Shown piece by piece: positions 57,050 through 64,000 of a stretch of 64,000 nt of DNA (position 1 is its first letter; each line of letters starts with the position of its first letter). The stretch spans positions 496,001-560,000 of the forward strand of contig NZ_PYFW01000003.1 in assembly GCF_003020125.1 (NCBI RefSeq). Reading direction: 5' to 3'. The translations under genes and the position numbers were made by a program. The stretch is from Bradyrhizobium sp. MOS003 (GTDB lineage Bacteria; Pseudomonadota; Alphaproteobacteria; Rhizobiales; Xanthobacteraceae). Below the pieces are notes generated by a model, which did not search any database, had not been told where the DNA came from, and saw nothing but the letters and a program-made list of their open reading frames with translations.

Positions 57050-57070
57050 AGACAGTCAGTAGTGCTGTCT
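57050..57070 (-). promoter_or_regulatory. Leader hairpin upstream of the 45-aa gene
   Basis: AGACAG and CTGTCT form a 6-bp stem with a 9-nt loop 18 nt before the start codon. Twenty nucleotides further upstream is TGGTATACGTAG, which matches the left half of the operator palindromes but not the right half. Confidence 0.4.
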
Positions 57071-57387
57071 CATCTCGAAAGGCAATCTACGTATACCAGA
57101 TGCCAGTGTCCATGCATGCCATCGCATAGCAGCATGTATGCTCCCGCATTGCAGCATAATACTCCGTTAAAGGGGCCGGATCGGGCTTAAAGCTGCCGGC
57201 TGGTCCCCTGGAACCGATGATGCTGTGGAATTCCACAAGACAACGCGGCTGGAAGACATCGAAGCAGAATGTGCTCATCACGTGCGGCGGGTGCAGATTC
57301 TGATGCGCTGCAGCAAAACCAGCCTTGGCAGCGCAAACCAAAGCCGTTAGTGGTTCGCCCCCTTTTCAGTCACGGTCAGAGTGGTTC

Positions 57388-58713
57388 ATGTCGAGCGCCT
57401 CGCCCGCCGTCTCGATCGGCATCGATTTTGGGACGAGCAATACCGTCGTCGCGATTGCGGCGGACGATCGCCGGGTCGAGGCCATCCGCTTCGACCACGG
57501 CGGACAGCGCCACAGCACTTATGTGTCGGCTTTGTGCTTCTGGGAGGACCGGCCTGGCGCCGGCGCCCAGGCCGAGGGCGGCCCCTGGGCGATCGAGACG
57601 TTCCTCGAAGGACGCCACGTCTACCGCTTCCTGCAGTCTTTCAAGACCTTTGCTGCGAGCTCCAGCTTCCAGACCACGCAAGTGTTCCGGCAGCGCTTCA
57701 AGTTCGAGGATATTCTGGCGGCGTTCCTGCGGACATTGGCGCGCCACGGCGGCGAGAAGTTCGGCTTCGAGACGTCCAACATTACGGTCGGCCGCCCGGT
57801 GCGCTTCGCCGGCGGCAATCCCGACGAGGCGTTGGCGATGCAGCGCTACCGCGCCGCGTTCGAGCGCCTGGGCGCCGGCCATGCGCGCTACGTCTACGAG
57901 CCCGTCGGCGCGGCGTTCTCCTTTGCCCGCCGGCTGGAGCGTGATGCCACCGTGCTGGTTGCGGATTTCGGCGGCGGCACCAGCGATTTCTCGGTGATGC
58001 GCTTCTCGCGGACAGGCGGAGCCCTTCGGGCCGAGCCGCTCGGACACGCCGGCATCGGCATCGCCGGCGACACGTTCGACTACCGCATCGTCGACCACGT
58101 CGTCTCGCCGCGGCTCGGCAAGGGCTCCAGCTTCCGCTCGTTCGACAAGGTGCTGCCGATCCCCAGCGGCCACTACACCAACCTCGCGCGCTGGCATCAG
58201 CTGGCGATGATGAAGAGCAATGGCGATCTGCGCGAGCTCAGGGAGCTCGCGCGCACCGCCTTGAAGCCGAAGCTGCTCGAGGATTTCATCACCATCGTCG
58301 ATTTCGACCTCGGTTTTTCGCTGTACCGCGCGGTGTCCGATGCCAAGGTCGCGCTCTCGGCGCAGGACGATGTCGATTTTCGCTTCAAGGGCGGTGGCGT
58401 CGACATCGGTGCGGTAATTACGCGAAAGAATTTCGAAGCCTGGATTGCCGACGACATCGCCCGGCTGGGAGCCACCGTCGACAAGGTGCTGGCCGAAGCC
58501 GGCGTCACCGCGCGCGAGATCGAGAAGGTGTTCCTGACCGGCGGCACCTCCTTCGTGCCCGCGGTGCGAAAATTGTTCGCCGAGCGGTTCGGCAACGAAC
58601 GGCTGATGTCGGGCGACCAGTTCGAGTCGATCGCCTATGGCCTCGCGCTGATCGGCCACAGCGCCGATCCCGACCGCTGGACTGCCGGCGGTGGGCTTGA
58701 GGCGAGGGCATAA
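57388..58713 (+). CDS. Hsp70-family ATPase without substrate-binding half (YegD-like)
   Basis: 441 aa from ATG 57388. The actin/Hsp70 nucleotide-binding motifs are complete: phosphate 1 GIDFGTSNTVVA, phosphate 2 VADFGGGTSDFSVM, adenosine motif FLTGGTSFVPAVRKLF. The usual beta-sandwich and helical lid of DnaK are missing, so the protein is an NBD-only relative like YegD. No dnaJ or grpE is nearby. Function unknown; such proteins may act as specialised chaperones or sensors. It is divergent from the 45-aa gene. Confidence 0.88.
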   Translation: MSSASPAVSIGIDFGTSNTVVAIAADDRRVEAIRFDHGGQRHSTYVSALCFWEDRPGAGAQAEGGPWAIETFLEGRHVYRFLQSFKTFAASSSFQTTQVFRQRFKFEDILAAFLRTLARHGGEKFGFETSNITVGRPVRFAGGNPDEALAMQRYRAAFERLGAGHARYVYEPVGAAFSFARRLERDATVLVADFGGGTSDFSVMRFSRTGGALRAEPLGHAGIGIAGDTFDYRIVDHVVSPRLGKGSSFRSFDKVLPIPSGHYTNLARWHQLAMMKSNGDLRELRELARTALKPKLLEDFITIVDFDLGFSLYRAVSDAKVALSAQDDVDFRFKGGGVDIGAVITRKNFEAWIADDIARLGATVDKVLAEAGVTAREIEKVFLTGGTSFVPAVRKLFAERFGNERLMSGDQFESIAYGLALIGHSADPDRWTAGGGLEARA

Positions 58714-58754
58714 CAGGCGGCGAGCCGCGTCCCTGCGGCGACGCTGTTCGGTCG

Positions 58755-59204
58755 TTATTTCTGCTGAATTCGGTTCAGGTAATCGATCACGGCGAGAATG
58801 CGAGTCCGCACCACGACCTCCGGGTTTTGCTGGGGCCCGGCTTTCTGCCAGTAATAGGGATCGACGGCGTGGGGCAGGTTGATGATGGGGTTGAATCGTT
58901 CGCCCCAGATCGGCATTTCACGAGTGCCGTGAGCTGGAACTGATTTCGACCCATAGACGGTTTCGTACACGGCGTTGGTGGGAAACACCCCGCTGTTGTT
59001 CCTAGCCAACATGGTCAAGTCGGAAGGCGTGGTCTTGAGCTGCCCGCTGACTGGCCCGTTGCCCTTTGCATCGGCGCCATGACAACTCGCGCACGAAGAC
59101 TGAAATTCCGCCTTGCCGATATCAACTTCCTCGGCCCTGGCGGCGATCGCGAAACCAGCGGCAAGACCGACAACCATCAACCATTCGACAGCAAATCTCA
59201 TCAT
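58755..59204 (-). CDS. Monoheme c-type cytochrome
   Basis: 149 aa from ATG 59204 (a second ATG follows at once at 59201; GGAGG precedes both). Signal peptide (VEWLMVVGLAAGFAIAARA), then a cytochrome c domain with CASCHG near residue 41 and a likely distal ligand Met in TREMPIWGE. It is a small periplasmic electron carrier with a class I fold and would need the ccm genes in this window for heme attachment. Partner unknown. Confidence 0.88.
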   Translation of the reverse strand: MMRFAVEWLMVVGLAAGFAIAARAEEVDIGKAEFQSSCASCHGADAKGNGPVSGQLKTTPSDLTMLARNNSGVFPTNAVYETVYGSKSVPAHGTREMPIWGERFNPIINLPHAVDPYYWQKAGPQQNPEVVVRTRILAVIDYLNRIQQK

Positions 59205-59356
59205 CTCGCCTCCGACGCTCGCAGGGAAGACTTCTGCTCCTAGCCGCTTTGTCCTTCTGCCGGTTTGACCCACATCAACACCGCACATTCGGTGCCGTCG
59301 GATGTCGAAGGCGCGGAGTGCCTTGCCCATCATCTTTCCCAGGTTGAGAGAGCATC

Positions 59357-59382
59357 GGTGGGCGCGCTGGGCTTTGCCCACC
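59357..59382. repeat. Short palindromic repeat (GGTGGGC ... GCCCACC)
   Basis: A 7-bp perfect stem with a 12-nt loop that extends imperfectly. It follows the stop of the SRPBCC gene on the minus strand and could end its transcript. Motifs of this kind are common between genes in Bradyrhizobium by recall. Confidence 0.5.
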
Positions 59383-59400
59383 CTTCAATCCTGGTGGTCG

Positions 59401-59844
59401 CTACTCATTGATCTCCGGCTCGACGAGCTTCGCCAGATTGCGCAGCGATTCCTGCCAGCCGAGATAGCAGGCCTCGGGCGGAATCACATCGGGGATGCCG
59501 GCCTGCGTGATGTCCATTTCCGTGCCGACCGAAACCTTGTTCAGGACCACGGTAACCTCAATCTCACCGGGCAGGTTGGGATCATCGAACCTGTCAGTGT
59601 AGCGGAGACGTTCGCCGGGCACGAGCTCGAGATATTCGCCGCCGAACGAATGGCTGTTGCCGGTCGTGAAATTCCGGAACGACATCTTGAACGTGCCGCC
59701 GACCTTGGGCTCGAAATGATGCACGGTGCAGGTGAAGCCGTTCGGCGGCAGCCATTTCGCCATCGCATCGGCCTCCAGGAAGGCGCGATAGACTTTTTGC
59801 GGGCTGGTCGCGAGAACGCGGTGCAGGCGGATCGTGCTGGGCAT
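59401..59844 (-). CDS. SRPBCC/AHSA1-family protein
   Basis: 147 aa from ATG 59844 with AGGAG upstream. START-like helix-grip fold indicated by VLATSPQKVYRAFLEADAMA at the start and GWQESLRNLAKLVE at the end. Family members bind hydrophobic ligands or act as co-chaperones for Hsp90 (AHSA1). No ligand can be assigned. No coupling to neighbours. Confidence 0.85.
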   Translation of the reverse strand: MPSTIRLHRVLATSPQKVYRAFLEADAMAKWLPPNGFTCTVHHFEPKVGGTFKMSFRNFTTGNSHSFGGEYLELVPGERLRYTDRFDDPNLPGEIEVTVVLNKVSVGTEMDITQAGIPDVIPPEACYLGWQESLRNLAKLVEPEINE

Positions 59845-60001
59845 GGTTGTTCTCCTCAGTAATTGATGGGCCCGACTTTGGTGTCTCAAGATTGGTGTCT
59901 CAAGATTGGCGTCTATGGCCCATTCATGTCACGAGGACGACCGCGAAGCCGCCGATCCGACAGGCGTTCTGGATTTTTTTGGAAGTCGTCCGGCCGATCT
60001 G

Positions 60002-60691
60002 CTAGGTGGCTGCGACATCCTGCGGCGTCATCGTGAGTGACAGCCTGAATCGGCCAACCAGGATATTCTCGCGAGCGCCCGCTGCGCGAAGTGATGACGG
60101 CGAGAATTGGCCGGCGGTCACGTCCTCGACCACATCCGCATCGTAACCCGACAGCAGGACGATCCAGTCGGCGGCGCCGTCCTTGCCGCGGATCTGCTGC
60201 TCCGTCGTAGGCGCGCCCGTACGGGGCGTGTCGGTGAGGAGGAGATGGCCGCCTGTCAGCCCCGGCCGCTGCGCCAATGTGCCGAGCGCTTCTGTGAGAC
60301 GCATCTGCAACTCCGCATCCCGTCCGGCTTCCGGCGACAACCTGACGGTCGCGAGCGAGCTCGCAACCCCGCCGCCGAAGCTCGCCGCCACCCGGCACTG
60401 GCTGCGGACCATGCCGAGATGATGCGGCATCATCTTGGTCGACCATGGCGTCGGCGCGTTGAGCCGGTCGAGATATCCGGTCGAGGTGAGGACCTCGTAC
60501 TGTTCGAGCTCGTAGAGTACGAAGAAGCGTTCCGCGTCCGTCTTGCTGGTCCAGCGCGACCCGCGCCGGAAGCCGGCGATGCTCATTCGCTCCGGAAAGT
60601 GCTCATGCGAATGCCAGTCGCCGAACTCCGCGCGCTGGTCGGAACGGATACTCCACCACATCGCGACGGCGGCCTTGCCCAGCAGTGACAT
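60002..60691 (-). CDS. Conserved hypothetical, possible dimeric alpha/beta-barrel protein
   Basis: 229 aa, soluble, beginning MSLLGKAAVAMWWSIRSDQR. Two halves both begin with a strand and a WH or DW motif (EFGDWHSHEHFPERMSIAGF, and later WIVLLSGYDADVVEDV), as in EthD/antibiotic-monooxygenase-like ferredoxin folds. That assignment is tentative. It diverges from the hydrolase gene. Confidence 0.6.
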   Translation of the reverse strand: MSLLGKAAVAMWWSIRSDQRAEFGDWHSHEHFPERMSIAGFRRGSRWTSKTDAERFFVLYELEQYEVLTSTGYLDRLNAPTPWSTKMMPHHLGMVRSQCRVAASFGGGVASSLATVRLSPEAGRDAELQMRLTEALGTLAQRPGLTGGHLLLTDTPRTGAPTTEQQIRGKDGAADWIVLLSGYDADVVEDVTAGQFSPSSLRAAGARENILVGRFRLSLTMTPQDVAAT

Positions 60692-60815
60692 TAGTTACCT
60701 CCCATCCTGAGCAGCAACATCAGCCCCCATGGCTAGGCGTCATCGATGGAAGCCACAATTCCGCTCTCGTTCCTCGTTCAACTCCTGCGCGAAATCGGGG
60801 GGACTTCCGTTGCGC

Positions 60816-61784
60816 ATGTCGCTTGGGGCTTTTGCCGTCATTCTCTGCTGTCTTGGGTCGCCTGCCAAGGCCGCGGGCATTCAATTGCTGCAGTCCGATC
60901 CGGCGCTGTCGGGCGCAATCTGGTATCCTTGCACGGCCGAGCCGACGCATGTGGACCTGGGCAACCTTTCAGTCGGCGCCGATTTCGACCTGAAGGGCGT
61001 GAAGGATTGTCCCGTCACGGGTGCAAAGCTGCCGCTGGTGATTTTCTCGCATGGCCGGGGCGGCTGGTTTGGCCAGCATCACGACACCGCGGAGGCGCTG
61101 GCCGATGCCGGCTTCATCGTCGCGGCCATCAACCATCCCGGCGACACCGCAAACGATTCCTCGCGGCGCGATACCCTGTCCCTCTGGGGCTCGCGTCCGG
61201 CGGATATCGTTCGTTTGCTCGATTTCATGCTGAACAATTGGAAGGACCGGGCGGTGATCGATCCCGCTGAGGTCGGGTTCTTTGGTTTCTCGAGTGGCGG
61301 TGCGACCGGCTTCGTGCTGATGGGGACCAAGCCGGATTTTGCGAGGGTAGCCACTCTCTGCAAGGAGACGACAGGCGCTTGCGCGCAACTCCACAACGGC
61401 GAGTCGCCGCCTGATCCGGCGCAGGACGCGAGAATCCGCGCTGCAGTCATTGTCGATCCCGCGCCGGCGACGCTGACGCGGGAGAACCTCGCCGTGGTCA
61501 AGGTGCCATTCCAGTTCTGGCGGTCGCAATTCGGCGGCCCCGGTGTCGGCGTCGGTTCGGGCACCGCTCGCGTTGCGGAGGGGCTGCCGGGCAAGCCTGA
61601 CGTTCACGTCGTGCCTGCCGGCCATTATGCGTTTCTCGCGCCTTGCTCGACAGCACTTGCGGCGGCCGTGCCGCGCATCTGCACGGACGTGCCGGCGGGG
61701 TTCGACCGCGTGGCCTTTCATCGCGAGTTCAATGCGACGGTGGTGCAGTTCTTTCGCGAACAGTTTGCTGGCGCCATACGCTAA
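60816..61784 (+). CDS. Exported alpha/beta hydrolase (dienelactone/PAF-acetylhydrolase-like)
   Basis: 322 aa from ATG 60816, with a signal peptide (LGAFAVILCCLGSPAKAAG). Oxyanion segment VIFSHGRGG near residue 80, nucleophile elbow GFSSGG near 165, a later PAGHYAFL with the catalytic His, and Asp in between (VIVDPAP). The four cysteines in the mature part suggest disulfides. It should cleave an ester or lactone in the periplasm. Substrate unknown. Confidence 0.85.
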   Translation: MSLGAFAVILCCLGSPAKAAGIQLLQSDPALSGAIWYPCTAEPTHVDLGNLSVGADFDLKGVKDCPVTGAKLPLVIFSHGRGGWFGQHHDTAEALADAGFIVAAINHPGDTANDSSRRDTLSLWGSRPADIVRLLDFMLNNWKDRAVIDPAEVGFFGFSSGGATGFVLMGTKPDFARVATLCKETTGACAQLHNGESPPDPAQDARIRAAVIVDPAPATLTRENLAVVKVPFQFWRSQFGGPGVGVGSGTARVAEGLPGKPDVHVVPAGHYAFLAPCSTALAAAVPRICTDVPAGFDRVAFHREFNATVVQFFREQFAGAIR

Positions 61785-62114
61785 GCCCGCGAGCGGGCAT
61801 GATGTCGATGCTCTCCCGGCCGGCTGAGCCAGCTGGCAATAATCGACGTTTGCGAATACAGCGGTATCCTCGCGTCAACGGCGGTTCGAGCTTGAATCTT
61901 CCGACGGGAATGCGGTTCCGCCGAGCTCCCGGGCAATTAAGTCCGGCGTAGCCTTGCAAATGAGCGAGATGAGGTATACGCTAAGAGTTGTTCGTTCAGC
62001 CGCTGTGCCTTGTTGAATGCGCCCGCGGGCTCCTTTTCCAGAGACATCGACGAGTTGAATTGGTTCCGCGTGAACGTCACGTGGGCTGTGCGCTTGTGCG
62101 CTTTGGAGAAGAAA
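61785..62114. other. Intergenic region with cspA leader
   Basis: 330 bp without a gene. The right half should contain the cspA promoter and long 5' leader typical for cold-shock genes; no fold is obvious by eye. Confidence 0.5.
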
Positions 62115-62324
62115 ATGACGACAGGTACCGTGAAGTGGTTCAACGGCCAGAAGGGCTTTGGATTCATTCAGCCCGACGACGGCGGCCAAGATGTGTTCGT
62201 TCACATCAGCGCGGTCGAGCGGGCTGGTCTTGCGGGTCTCGCTGAGGGCCAAAAGGTCAACTTCGAGGCCAAGACCGACAAGATGCGGGGCAAAGTCAGC
62301 GCTGAGAATCTCTCGCTGGCTTGA
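62115..62324 (+). CDS. cspA: Cold-shock protein, CspA family
   Basis: 69 aa beginning [23 protein letters not shown]1 (KGFGFI) and RNP2 (VFVHI) are intact, so it should bind single-stranded RNA and DNA. GGAGAAG lies 4 nt before ATG 62115. Upstream frames back to 62010 are leader sequence. Which of the several Csp paralogs it is cannot be told. Confidence 0.95.
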   Translation: MTTGTVKWFNGQKGFGFIQPDDGGQDVFVHISAVERAGLAGLAEGQKVNFEAKTDKMRGKVSAENLSLA

Positions 62325-62368
62325 GTTCTTTGGTGCCGTTTCACGGATGTACTGAAACGGTGACGCTG

Positions 62369-62400
62369 CCCGCTCGATCGTAAGGTTGAGCGGGTTTTGT
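62369..62400 (+). terminator. Rho-independent terminator after cspA
   Basis: Stem CCCGCTC / GAGCGGG with a 12-nt loop, then TTTTGT. A second hairpin (CCGTTTCA / TGAAACGG, 62337-62360) lies just before it. Confidence 0.75.
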
Positions 62401-62422
62401 CTGTTGTGGAGCAGGGTGAAGG

Positions 62423-62665
62423 ATGAGCGCCAAGAAATCGGCCGAACCGTCACCGGAAGGTATCGCGCGTTCCAACCGTCAGCGCCTGGCGGCTGAAGAA
62501 GGAGCGCGGGCGATGGCGGATGCCGAAAAGCAGGGGGTCGAGGTTCGCAAGAACATGGCCAGGCTTCGGGAGCTGCGCCAAGCCAAGGAAGCGGCTGACG
62601 CAACCCTTCGCGCATCGTTGCCGGCACCGACCCCGACGAAACGCAAGAAGAAGCCGCCGCAATAG
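62423..62665 (+). CDS. Small helical hypothetical protein
   Basis: 80 aa beginning MSAKKSAEPSPEGIARSNRQ, highly charged, one long predicted helix, Lys-rich end (TPTKRKKKPPQ). ATG 62423 follows AGGGTGAAGG at good spacing. No known family. Probably nucleic-acid-binding by charge, which is inference. Confidence 0.6.
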   Translation: MSAKKSAEPSPEGIARSNRQRLAAEEGARAMADAEKQGVEVRKNMARLRELRQAKEAADATLRASLPAPTPTKRKKKPPQ

Positions 62666-62721
62666 TCGACTTCAGCAGCGCCCCTGACGACATCTGGAGA
62701 GGACCGGTCACATGCTAGAGA

Positions 62722-62946
62722 GTGCTGGTCGTGCTTAGAGCCAAACCGGACGGTGGTGGCACAATCACCTTTTTTCTCGCGCTTGGTGCAGGCCGACAGA
62801 TGTGCCGGCTCGCGACGACGTATCAAACGCAGAAACAGGCCTTCAGCTATCTTCAGAAGCACCGCACCGAGTTCGAGCGCATCGCGCGGACCCGGCTGAC
62901 GTCCGGGGAACTCGAAGACGTCATCGTTGTCCTCTCGATGCTGTAA
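62722..62946 (+). CDS. Small hypothetical protein
   Basis: 74 aa from GTG 62722; ATG 62800 (MCRLATTYQTQKQAFSYLQK, 48 aa) is an equally possible start and may be the real one because the first 26 residues are atypical. Charged C-terminal helix (HRTEFERIARTRLTSGELED). Function unknown. Confidence 0.5.
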   Translation: MLVVLRAKPDGGGTITFFLALGAGRQMCRLATTYQTQKQAFSYLQKHRTEFERIARTRLTSGELEDVIVVLSML

Positions 62947-63087
62947 CGCCTGGTCAGAGACGCGCGCAGCGGCTTCCGAAGAAGATCGTGCTTGGACAAC
63001 GACTGCGCTTCAGATCGACCTCAGTCGTCGATCTCGGCGGCCTTCGGTTGGCCGGATCCCAGATGGTCGTCAGCGACAGGATGCTTC

Positions 63088-63270
63088 CTATTCGGGAAGC
63101 CCTTTCGACTCTGCCTCGCGCGCCAATCGCTCGGCTTTCAGCCGCTCGCGATTCTCGTTCTGGGAGTGCTGGTCCTTCGCATAATCATTCATCGGCTTCT
63201 GCGTCGTGACAGGCTTGAACGCCTTGTCTGCTTCGCGCTTGGCTCGATCAGGGGATTGGTCCTTCACCAT
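63088..63270 (-). CDS. Small charged hypothetical protein
   Basis: 60 aa from ATG 63270 (MVKDQSPDRAKREADKAFKP), with GAGG 5 nt upstream. Hydrophilic and probably disordered or helical, rich in K, R, E and Q. No family known. Confidence 0.6.
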   Translation of the reverse strand: MVKDQSPDRAKREADKAFKPVTTQKPMNDYAKDQHSQNENRERLKAERLAREAESKGLPE

Positions 63271-63535
63271 TTCAACCTCGCTTCGATCAACGGGCATGGA
63301 TCAATGGACATGGCTCAATGGACATGGCCCGCGAGCGCCGGACACGACGCCTCCCGCTTTTAAGCCGATATGGACTGGCTAGTCACCCTCAGAACGGCAG
63401 AGTGGATCATTCTTCAATGTCGGGCGGGGCTGGCGCGAGGCTTGGTCACTCGCCGTACCCGCACACTCCAACTTTCCAAGTACGCCGATCGAAAGAATAA
63501 CGGCCTCCGGCTGCGTTGGGTTCCTTCGGCCCGAA

Positions 63536-63563
63536 CAAAAAGGCCGCCGAAACCGGCGGCCTT
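63536..63563 (-). terminator. Rho-independent terminator after frc
   Basis: Minus strand: AGGCCGCCGG / TCGGCGGCCT-type stem of 9-10 bp with a 4-nt loop, followed by TTTTTGTTCG. It lies 24 bp past the frc stop. Confidence 0.88.
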
Positions 63564-63586
63564 TCCTTTCTTTCTGATGAGCCCGC

Positions 63587-64000
63587 TTACTCGGCGGCCT
63601 GCTTCTGCGGCGGGTCGAGCGCGCCGGATTTGTGGATGTCGGCGACCTGATGGTCGCTGAAGCCGAGCACCGAGCGCAGGATCTCGTCGGTGTGTTCGCC
63701 GAGCAGCGGGGAGCGCTCCACGTCGCTCGGGGAATCCGACAGCTTGATCGGGTTGCCGACCGAGAGGTACTTGCCGCGGGTGGGGTGGTCGACCTCGACC
63801 ACCGTGCCGGTCGCGCGCAGCGACTGGTCCTCGGCAAGCTCCTTCATCGACAGGATCGGGCCGCAGGGGATGTCGTCCTTGTTGAGGATTTCCATCGCCT
63901 CGAACTTGGTCTTGGTCATCGTCCACTGCTCGATGCGGGCGAAGATCTCGTTGAGGCGCGGCAGGCGCGCGGCCGGCTTGGCGTAGTTCGGATCGGTCTT
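63587..64000 (-). CDS. frc: Formyl-CoA:oxalate CoA-transferase, C-terminal part
   Basis: 137 residues are visible, from the window edge to the stop at 63587; the N-terminal two thirds lie beyond. The sequence ([20 protein letters not shown], then [20 protein letters not shown] and [13 protein letters not shown]) matches the end of class III CoA-transferases and, by recall, the Frc of bradyrhizobia. Frc moves CoA from formyl-CoA to oxalate, giving oxalyl-CoA for decarboxylation by Oxc; the formate released can be used by the formate dehydrogenase encoded at 28.5-34.5 kb. Confidence 0.88.
   Translation of the reverse strand, partial: KTDPNYAKPAARLPRLNEIFARIEQWTMTKTKFEAMEILNKDDIPCGPILSMKELAEDQSLRATGTVVEVDHPTRGKYLSVGNPIKLSDSPSDVERSPLLGEHTDEILRSVLGFSDHQVADIHKSGALDPPQKQAAE

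Noticed and set aside
57082..57100. Sixth copy of the operator palindrome
   Set aside because: Only the TGGTATAC half is present; the right half reads GATTGCC and does not match.

Overview
The window reads as chromosomal DNA of a GC-rich alphaproteobacterium of the Bradyrhizobium type. The reasons are the gene order feuPQ-like two-component system / cycHJKL cytochrome c maturation / degP, an NAD-dependent formate dehydrogenase operon of fdsGBA type, a paired set of oxalate/formate-family MFS transporters near a formyl-CoA:oxalate CoA-transferase, Bug/TctC-type transport, and interspersed palindromic repeats of a kind common in that genus. This assignment is inference; there is no rRNA or tRNA in the window to settle it.

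Layout. 1-578: end of a diheme cytochrome-like gene. 631-3375: a large RTX/calcium-binding repeat protein. 3376-4559: a gene-free repeat island (a ~600-bp dispersed element and two long palindromes). 4560-8610: a three-gene overlapping operon (AMP/thymidine phosphorylase family, PRPP synthetase-like, beta-CASP metallo-hydrolase). 8825-10912: orphan Flp pilin, a small hypothetical, Ku, a 51-aa membrane peptide. 11141-28552: a long co-directional block with a FeuPQ-like regulator pair, a conserved hypothetical, ccmI-ccmE-ccmF-ccmH (heme delivery to c-type cytochromes), a chemoreceptor, DegP protease, a second OmpR/EnvZ-type pair and glnE. 28512-34477 (minus strand): fdsG-fdsB-fdsA-fdhD-fdsD, with a divergent LysR regulator at 34702. 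35600-41686: PAS hybrid-free sensor kinase, CDF metal exporter, quinone oxidoreductase, nitronate monooxygenase family. 41687-42585: the second copy of the ~600-bp element, inverted relative to the first. 42586-47386: secreted/hypothetical proteins, a lysine-tailed phospholipase D-like protein, a frameshifted coiled-coil gene and a 38-aa membrane peptide. 47558-49362: FAH-family hydrolase and ketopantoate reductase. 49460-56444: CBS protein, two OFA-family MFS carriers and a tripartite tricarboxylate transporter (tctCBA). 56895-63270: a mixture of small genes, an Hsp70-like protein, a monoheme cytochrome, an AHSA1/SRPBCC protein, an alpha/beta hydrolase, and a cold-shock protein. 63587-64000: C-terminal part of frc.

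Two observations stand out. First, a low-GC 117-aa gene sits exactly between a response regulator and its kinase, flanked by an identical 32-bp direct repeat that is the original regulator/kinase overlap; both partner genes stay intact. Second, a 17-bp palindrome (TGGWAT-N5-ATKCCA) occurs five times between 49.9 and 56.8 kb, in front of the CBS gene, both OFA transporters and tctCBA, which suggests one regulon around C1/C2 carboxylate uptake. Formate dehydrogenase, frc and the OFA carriers together suggest an oxalate/formate-handling organism.
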